Assembly (NCBI RefSeq): GCF_032854445.1
Contig: NC_088295.1
Coordinates: 80,768,644-80,832,643, forward strand
Source of the DNA: Liolophura sinensis
Lineage: Eukaryota; Mollusca; Polyplacophora; Chitonida; Chitonidae
DNA length: 64,000 nucleotides
Direction of reading: 5' to 3'
Shown in pieces: positions 57,401-64,000 of this stretch. Positions within the stretch are counted from its first letter, which is position 1. The number at the start of each line of letters is the position of its first letter. The notes below the pieces were generated by a model. That model was not told the DNA's origin, searched no databases, and was given only the letters and a program-made list of their open reading frames with translations. Both the position numbers and the translations under genes were made by a program.

Positions 57401-57586
57401 AGCACCAGGTAAAGGAGGCGGTTCAGGTAAAAGCGCGGTGAAATCCGTGGTATAGTTATTTGCTAGTGTTTTAAGTCCGTTGGATGACTTGGTGTTGGAC
57501 CCTAATTCACCACCGCTTAGCCCCGGAGAATATAAATCTGAAATCAGGATCACGAGCCCTACCAAGACAGCTAAGTTCAGATCCAT
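52722..57586 (-). CDS. R5: somatomedin-B / Methuselah-like receptor with two single-base frame breaks
   Basis: Exons 57586-57014, 55864-55225 and 54442-52722 on the minus strand follow the family plan and phases. Exon 1 has one extra base in the TTTTCCCC stretch at 57210-57217, just inside the somatomedin-B module. Exon 3 lacks one base in the A7 run at 53123-53129, in TM5. Allowing for both, the coding length is exactly 978 codons. Both slips sit in homopolymers, so assembly error is as likely as recent death. The start is the ATG at 57586 (MDLNLAVLVGLVILIS, a strong signal core); the upstream in-frame GTG is ignored. It resembles R4 most in exons 1 and 3. Tail of about 60 residues, Ser/Thr-rich. 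Confidence 0.75.
54788..54952 (+). repeat. SINE copy with internal deletion, in R5 intron 2
   Basis: The head GGGGTCTCCGTGGCCGAGG and part up to GGCTTCCTCTTCGG join directly to ATTCTTGAGTACGGCGTAAA and the tail, so about 100 bp of the middle are missing. Confidence 0.88.
55225..55864 (-). CDS. R5 exon 2: twin-motif cysteine-rich module
   Basis: 213 residues, open. Acceptor GTGTATTAG (55865), donor AAAGCG/GTGAGT (55225). The framing motifs are FKNVDCAKCNGI and YENIFCLSCNGH, with TVKTCNVSGNW and ACSLYSQP inside. It ends ASCPDTSVYDTKA, parallel to the DQCPNSQVFD end of R2. Confidence 0.88.
55865..57013. other. R5 intron 1, nothing recognised
   Basis: About 1.15 kb of AT-rich sequence without a named repeat. 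Confidence 0.6.
57014..57586 (-). CDS. R5 exon 1: signal peptide, stalk, somatomedin-B module (one slip)
   Basis: A strong signal peptide, then a stalk with Thr/Pro/Leu-rich sequence, then KWNHLVCG. The frame breaks at 57210-57217 and resumes with SVCNKTLQTEKC, CNDCHCDEGC, YGDCCPDFY and FSCIS. The donor GAAAG/GTAAGA at 57014/57013 leaves phase 2, as in the other copies. Confidence 0.82.
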
Positions 57587-57718
57587 TGGTGTTATCGTCA
57601 AAGAGAACGAAAGTGTCACATAAGTGCGTCAGGCTAACCTGTATTTTCTTCAGACAACTCTTCACATCTGCAACACATCTAAAATTTATTCCGCGATAGT
57701 ATTGAAACGCTGAGCTGA

Positions 57719-57726
57719 TTTTTATA
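57719..57726 (-). promoter_or_regulatory. Candidate TATA box of R5
   Basis: Minus-strand TATAAAAA lies 133 bp upstream of the R5 ATG. AT content alone could explain it. Confidence 0.35.
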
Positions 57727-58720
57727 GCAGTTCATGTCCGATCCCTGGTGCGACATGTATGGTAAAAGGACATTAGCTAACAACAGTGGGAGTGGCTGAG
57801 CCCCGAGAATGAGAGTGGCTATGTTCCGAAAGCCATTGGACCGTTCCATTAGATGGTCAGGCAGGGATACTTTTATTGTCCGTTAATGACTAATCGTGGA
57901 CAGTGCAGGGACCGTCGCTATTTAGGAATAACGGAGATGAATCAAAAGCACTCCTTGCAACATTATGGAAAGATCCATCTGAACAACTGAACGCGTATAG
58001 CATGCTTAACGAAGTGTTTCAACCTTAAAAACATGACTCGTGATTTTGCTTTCTTTTAGATTTAATTAAGTTGTATGTGTAATGTCCCATGCAGCAATGG
58101 TAACGTTATGGACTGTGTTAATTTAAAAACTGCATAGTTATTTTAAAAAGGTGCATAGTAAAACTTATTGCACCAGTTAATTTGTACTTTTATATAATAC
58201 ATGTATAACTTTAACACATATTGGAAACTTGTCATATTTTACAAGTGCTCACATCGGGGGTGGAGAGGGGGTAGATTGGCTTCAACCTTTGTCTTCCTAT
58301 TTAAATGGTATGTATAGCCTTTTTTTTCAGAAGTGGGTCTTTAGGCTACACCCAATCCAAGCAACGCCATAAATTACATCGTGCGCAGTGTATGAACAAT
58401 TACTGTTAACAAAGTCCATGCCTTTACATTAAGCCTATCTGAAAACAGTTCATCAGAGAAATGTCTAACTATCATCAGGTAGTCAGGGAGAGCCGGCTCA
58501 ATGAGAGTTAATATACAAAAGTGTCTCCGGGGGATCGAGTAATTAGAACTGCAACTAAACTAATGGCCGCTGTCGGCGTCGTATCGTTTTGTTGACATAA
58601 AATCCTCGAAGCACGGCCATTGCGAGGTTACAGCCAATGCATTGTCCGAGTTACTAATTATTAATTTCGTCAGAATTGTCTGAAATTCTGTAACTCTCAG
58701 GAACCATTAATATAATCAGA
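57727..58720. other. Spacer between divergent R5 and R6, first part, nothing recognised
   Basis: No gene; short poly-T and GGGGGTGGAGAGGGGG runs near 58255. Confidence 0.45.
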
Positions 58721-58721
58721 A

Positions 58722-58847
58722 TTTATTTATTTATTTATTTTTTTGATTGGTGTTTTACGCAGTACTCAAGAATATTTCACTTATACGACGTCGACCAGCA
58801 TTATAGTGGGTGGAAACCGGGCACAACCCAGGGGAAACCCACAGTCC
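58722..58847 (-). repeat. SINE 3' half
   Basis: (TTTA)n tail, GATTGGTGTTTTACGCAGT, ACTCAAGAATATTTCACTTA, GGTGGAAACCGGGCAC and GGGGAAACCCACAG. Truncated at the head side. Confidence 0.9.
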
Positions 58848-59870
58848 AATTAAAACGGCACTTGAGAGAAATTAATCAGTCGGATATAAAATGCAGAAAG
58901 CGTCAAATTTTCCCTCAAAATTGCCGTTTAAAGCTTCTTTCATGTGTTCGAAATTTTATCAGTGCGTAGCAGATTTTGTTAGAATACACACTGCGAATGT
59001 TGAAACAGCAGTTGTTACAAAATCAACAAAATCAAAATCAAATATGTCATAAAGTTTCCCGAACTGAGTTTATTTTTCTGGTAAATATTGTTACAAAGCC
59101 AAAAGAGACGATAGTTATATATGTACATTGTGTTTGTTATAAACTGTTTTTCTGCAATGGGTTTATGTCGGAAAGGAAATGAAACTTTTATCCCTCCCTG
59201 CATGCGAGAACGACTTCCGTTGTATGAGATTTAGGCCTGTATAACCAATGACGTCATGGATTGCATCGTCAGATAAAAAACATAAACTAACAGACTTCTA
59301 ACTAACAGATTTCACTATGAAGTAAAGGCCTGTAATCTGTCATCTCAGTGTAAACAGTCTTATCTTAAAATACAGTTTGAAAAGTGGAAAAAGGCTTTAA
59401 TGCAACAATTGTAACTGAAATGATAGTGTTCATTCCAAATTACTGCCATCATCATAATATATCCCTACAAAGTCAAGACCGTGACGGGGGCGGGGACGTT
59501 TTCAATTAATCCCGTAGAGAAGCTCACCAAGGAATGGCAGGAGGAGGATATCTCCTTTAAACGTAAAGGGCCAAGTGGTTTTTGGGTACCCAGCATAGGA
59601 ACTGCTTTAGTGTGATGTTACAAGCAGAGCTCGCGAAGAAGGTAAACCAGATTTTACCTGATCAAAGAAAGTTGGTAATAACACTGGGATATGATTGGCC
59701 GAGACATTTTTCACAGTTGAAGATAGACAATGATAGATGGCTTTAAGTTAATTAAGAAGTTACTGTATGAAGAGAAACATGATAACGCTTTTGAAGAACA
59801 TCAATCCAAGGCAATGGGAGGGCTTAGGTAAAACCAGAATCTTGACAATCGCACAACGAAAACAAACTTT
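58848..59870. other. Spacer, nothing recognised
   Basis: No gene or repeat I can support. Confidence 0.45.
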
Positions 59871-59871
59871 G

Positions 59872-60090
59872 ATTTATTTATTTATTTGATTGGTGTTTTA
59901 CGCCGTACTCAAGAATATTTCACTTATACGACGGCGGGAAGCATTATGGTGGGTGGAAACCGGGCAGAGCCGGGGGGAAACCCACGACCATGCGCAGGTT
60001 GGTGGCAGACCTTCCCACGTACGACCGGAGAGGAAGCCAGCATGAACAGGACTTGAACTCACAGCGACCGCATTGGTGAGAGACTCATGA
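59872..60090 (-). repeat. SINE copy lacking the head
   Basis: Tail and core as in the other copies (GATTGGTGTTTTACGCCGTA, GGAAACCGGGCAGAGCC, CCAGCATGAACAGGACTTGA) ending at GGTGAGAGACTCATG. Confidence 0.92.
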
Positions 60091-61790
60091 ATATAAAGCT
60101 GGAGATAGTGTGTATTTTACTTCCCTTACCAAGTCTTTGTCATCTAGATAAAGTGCACCGTAAACTTATAAAGTACATGTATAACCTACTGATTGATGTA
60201 AGACAGACGTAAGTAGCAACTTGTTGGCTATGTTAATATATATATAAGCATATAAGTTTGCTGAAAGTGAAGTTAGTAAATTGTAAACGTTGTTAACGTT
60301 TATGTATGGGAGTTCGGAAAGAATGGGGTACCTGATGTCAGTGAAAACTATAACAGGTTACTTAAAGCCAGTGTAACGTACAAGGTGCTTGACCTAGAAA
60401 ATGATGATATATAAGGTGCTGTCGCTACTGAATTCAGATACTCTATCAAATTTCATAAAATAAGTGAAGACTCAAAGGTTGGTTTCAGTTGGAAATTTCG
60501 CGGCGCATTATTCACATGACTGACCGTCAACAGGTTTGCGGATTGTCCATGCGAATATTGTATACTCTCGGGACATTTGCTACTTTGTCTCAAGAGCCTT
60601 GAGAGCTTCAGTTATAACTCCGTCTTTGTACGGACTATTGACACATCCTCTCACCATTGTTTGTTGGTCATGTCATGATTCTTGGTTACATCAGTTTTCA
60701 TAGAAGCCAGAGCTGATGTAAAATAAGATCTGCTAGACTGTTAATCGCATCGCGAGGACAGTAGCTTGGGCAGGGTAAATTTACATACACAGCACTCTGA
60801 CACCATCTTCTGCGTGTAAATTCACTCTGAAGGATAAGATTGCTACATTTCAAGGTAAAACTCTACAGGTAAATGTAGTAAATTGTTAAGTGGTCACGTA
60901 TGAACTTTGCCCCCCCCCCCCTCCACATTGTCGTCACTGCTCTTTTTTTTTTTTGTCTTGCAGTCTTTTGTATACCTCATTTTTTCTTTTACTTTCTCTT
61001 AGAAACGTTTTGCACTGATCTGTTCACCACAAAATCAACTTCCGGAGGACTTAGCAGGAGAGCTTTCCTAGACCACGAGAGACATGCACATGTGGACTTT
61101 TGTGAACTCCTTTATTGAGCTTTTGGCGTTATTTTTTCTTTGCCAGCTTTCACTGTTCTTGATGTTGATTTCAGTAATGCTAAGTCTATTATACAGTAAA
61201 CTCAGAGACCTATAATCCCACCACTTTTTCGAAAGTGGGGGAAGATAACGTTAGATAATGAAAACACAGAAACAAGTAATAGTTGTGGTTATCGCCAGTT
61301 ACTTACAGCAGCTGGTTTTGTACTGATTATTGTAAAGTCAGTGCTCTGCTATTACAACAAGCTGAATCTGGTACAGGGAAACAATGATTGTTATTTTTCT
61401 GAGAAGCTAAATGGGCACAAAATCGATTATTCTTATAAGATATGGAAACTCTGTCCTGTATAAGCCACTTTACATTCCGAAGTGTATGTAACAAATGTCG
61501 CTTGTGAAAGCATTATATGTACATATTATAACTCATGCGTAAGTCTCCTTCCAGAAAATCAAAACATATCACAGATTGTTTCGTTAGATTTTGTTGTCGC
61601 AATCTTATTCTGGAAACATTGCACGTGTGAAAAGGAGAAACAATGTATAAACAGGTGTATAGTCCAAAGTCCAACCTTTGTGAATGTTATTGATTTTGTC
61701 GCATTGCATAATGAATATAACTTAGATTCAAATAGTCGCCATTCCATTTCTATATAATTTAACACACGGTGGTGTGAGTCCACACTGAGA
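60091..61790. other. Spacer, nothing recognised
   Basis: No gene. A C11 run (60909-60920) and a T12 run (60944-60955) are present. Confidence 0.45.
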
Positions 61791-61797
61791 ATCTTGG

Positions 61798-62110
61798 AAT
61801 GAATGAATGAGTGAATGAATGAATGAATGAATTCTTGAGGTTTAACGCCGTTCTTAATGTTTCTGTCAAATTACGACGAGGAGCCATTAGGTGTGTGTAC
61901 ATATACCGTGTTTCCGTGTGGCAAGGCGAGTCCATGCCGCTAAAGTTCTGCCGCCACTGAAGTATGACACTCCACCCAGTTCGGGCCAACCAGCACTGTA
62001 TTCTTGCTCTAACCTCTCAGTGCTGAGAGCCAGACAGCAACAAGAACAATTTTTAAAGGCCTTGGAATGACCAACTCGACCCGGGTTTGATCCATAGTCT
62101 CCTGACTTCG
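61798..62110 (-). repeat. Dispersed repeat copy, second family, longer
   Basis: On the minus strand it runs from the CGACCCGGGTTTGATCC-complement region, through GCACTGAGAGGTTAGAGC, GGCAGAACTTTAGCGGC and ATGGACTCGCCTTGCCAC, to AACGGCGTTAAACCTCAAG and an (ATTC)n tail. Partner of 12990-13160. The tetranucleotide tail suggests a retroposed, SINE-like family. Confidence 0.7.
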
Positions 62111-62898
62111 ACAATCTAACCAGTAGGTCACCGAAGCGGTCCAAAAATTTCGGACATTGTGCTTTGAGTGTCGACTGGCATTATAACAAACCCATACTCT
62201 TAAGATAGGCAACTAAAACCGTACAGATGAAAGTACTCCTACACCGATAACTTAAAGTAATTATAGGTGAACTTTAAAAGTTTGCAAGGGAAGTTCGACT
62301 CTTGCTTTGAAAGAGCTTTCAATCAAAATGGATGTTCCATGTAAATAACCTGCATGGCCAGTTCCCAAAACGACAACAAACCACCAAAATCTACTAAAGT
62401 ATGCAAGGTACACAATAAGGACAGAATTTTGCAAAGAGAATTTTACCGTCAAGTTTCCAATGATGTCGGAAAGATTCAAGGAATGTTGAAATCAGTTTTC
62501 AAATAGTGTACCATGCTAGTATATAAGTTGTCGATAATAAAATAAGTAACTCAGTTGCGCTTTGCATGCAACTGTTTATATATCCAACGTGGCGATGACC
62601 TAAATCAACACGATGGAGATGCGGCCCATATTTTCTGGCAGGAACATGAGAAAATCACATATTTCACTGCTTAACCACATGCAAGTTGGCTGTGTCTGTT
62701 TTCCTATCAGATCCCCAGAACTGTGTTAAATAAGTCAACAGCAGAAGAGTTGTGTGCAAAAATTTTAGAAACGCAAATATTAATTGTCCAATTTTGGAAA
62801 TATGAGCCCTTTCAAAAAAACTTTGTCATACCTACCGCCCCGCACGCACACCGGTTATCCAGAATAAATATATAAACTGAGGTTCAAATATCAGCTTC
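62111..62898. other. Spacer, nothing recognised
   Basis: No gene or repeat identified. Confidence 0.45.
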
Positions 62899-63000
62899 CG
62901 ATTTATTTGATACGTGTTTTAGGCCATATTTAAGAATATTTCAATCATATCCTGCGGCGGGAAGCATTGTGGTGGGAGGAAACTGGGCGGAGCCAGGGAG
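62899..63000 (-). repeat. SINE 3' half, diverged
   Basis: GATTTATTTGATACGTGTTT, AAGAATATTTCAATCATAT, GGTGGGAGGAAACTGGGCGG. Confidence 0.75.
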
Positions 63001-63517
63001 TATAAACATCTGAAATGGTGGGTACCTGGATTGCCTCTCACAAATCACAGGTAACATCCTGATCACCCAGACAGATAAATAACGCTTAATGCAAGCTATA
63101 CATCACTGATGAGAAACCGGAAAGAGGGCGGAAAATACCTGCGCCCTTGGTATTTAACATACTTGTTGGATATATGAGCAGGCCACCTCATTCCTCACTG
63201 GGTTATCTGCTGTGGTGAAGGAGCTTTGTACCTAATGGATATCTAGCTCCAGCATTCACATGTTAAATTCCCTACGGATATTCATTCTGAAGTTATCTTT
63301 AGATCACATGGCAATATAAAATGCGACGTGTTACCAAAATGTCATTAAACATTAACCAGCAATAGTTGGTGCCAATTCCGGCTGACTGGTTGGCCTAGTG
63401 AAAAGCCAGAAACTTCCCAGTGGAATGAAAACTGTAGCCCGAATGGTTTTAAATGTAGGCTTACACTGATACTCTGTCAAAGTTTTATCGTGTGGTTTTT
63501 TTCGCTAAAACTTCTTG
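63001..63517. other. Upstream region of R6, nothing recognised
   Basis: About 500 bp with no clear TATA-like site and no repeat I can name. Confidence 0.4.
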
Positions 63518-64000
63518 ATGGCAAAAGGTAAAATGAGGAGCAAGGAGAAATCACTGATTCTCTACTTCAGTGTACTTGCGATGTTTTTGCCTGATGATCA
63601 TTTTGTTGTGAGTACCAACAGTTCAGTGGAAATCTCTAACGCTGCCAGCATCAGCAAACCTTCGGTGGATGGGAGAACTCTGACGGTATTACAAGGACAT
63701 GAGGCGCAAGCACAGGCCGTAACTACACAGGTAACGCCTCAAGAACTATCCGACGAGTCCAAGTTACCAAAGTTTCAAGGTGGCACGGACATCTACCACG
63801 GTATGACGGAATGGAACAGCCTAGTTTGTGGTTTGAGTGTCTGCAATTCCACCCTGGCTCGTCGGTCATGTTCCAAACCTGTTTGTGACACCTGCCATTG
63901 TGACGAGGACTGTTCCCGTTACGGAGACTGCTGTCCTGACTATTATCTGTCCTCACCGCCCAAGTCACCACAGGCCGACTTCTCCTGTGTTTCTCAGGCG
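63518..64000 (+). CDS. R6: somatomedin-B exon of a sixth receptor (cut by window edge)
   Basis: An ATG at 63518 opens 161 codons without a stop to the last base. After a Lys/Arg-rich start comes a signal core (SLILYFSVLAMFLPDD), a Ser/Thr/Gln-rich stalk, then WNSLVCGLSVCNST, RRSCSKPVCDTCHCDEDC, YGDCCPDYY and FSCVSQA at the window end. The ten-cysteine module and the words WNSLVCG and CHCDEDC place it with R4 and R5. The donor and the remaining exons should follow beyond the window. It is divergent from R5 (5.9 kb apart, head to head). Intact as far as seen. A possible second start is the in-frame ATG at 63533. Confidence 0.88.
   Translation, partial: MAKGKMRSKEKSLILYFSVLAMFLPDDHFVVSTNSSVEISNAASISKPSVDGRTLTVLQGHEAQAQAVTTQVTPQELSDESKLPKFQGGTDIYHGMTEWNSLVCGLSVCNSTLARRSCSKPVCDTCHCDEDCSRYGDCCPDYYLSSPPKSPQADFSCVSQA

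Overview
The window is animal nuclear DNA, most likely from a marine mollusc (bivalve-like). The signs are genes split by GT-AG introns, many copies of a tRNA-headed SINE ending in an AATA-type tail, a Ty3/Gypsy-type LTR element, a large minisatellite, and lineage-expanded receptor and GT31 genes. I name no species; 'mollusc' is inference from the repeat style and gene families.

Layout. 1-5432: a decayed LTR retroelement (5' LTR, tRNA-Pro-type primer site, gag, protease, integrase, RNase H, 3' LTR). Integrase precedes RNase H, and the reverse-transcriptase core is missing. 5431-5520: TA/CA microsatellite that replaces the end of the 3' LTR. 5802-7058: an intronless GT31 beta-1,3-glycosyltransferase. 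7181-11740: a 26-bp minisatellite of about 175 copies with higher-order duplications. 11741-64000: a cluster of six related receptor genes set in long repeat-rich spacers.

The receptor cluster is the main content. Each complete copy has three coding exons: (1) signal peptide, Ser/Thr/Pro-rich stretch and a somatomedin-B-like module with ten cysteines; (2) a cysteine-rich module framed by two copies of a (Y/F)-x-N-x-x-C-x-x-C-N-G-like motif; (3) a C-x3-C headed ectodomain and a Methuselah/adhesion-like (class B2) seven-helix domain in one exon. Intron phases are the same in every copy (phase 2, then phase 0). Copies: R1 (+, 14.7-18.9 kb; exons 1-2 badly broken, seven-helix exon open), R2 (+, 23617-27405, intact), R3 (-, 34366-30310, intact), R4 (-, 48747-40469, two single-base frame breaks), R5 (-, 57586-52722, two single-base frame breaks) and R6 (+, 63518 to the window edge, first exon only). 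R1 and R2 share a tract of about 530 bp that is about 96% identical, while the rest of their seven-helix halves has diverged strongly. This fits recent gene conversion. The set looks like a birth-and-death family of cell-surface receptors; ligands are unknown.

A small cysteine-rich reading frame between R2 and R3 (28211-27873, -) has a C-x-C-x2-C ... G-C-x-C spacing like IL-17-type cytokines and is a tentative gene. All other long stretches hold SINE copies, short tandem repeats and one foldback structure, with no gene I can support.
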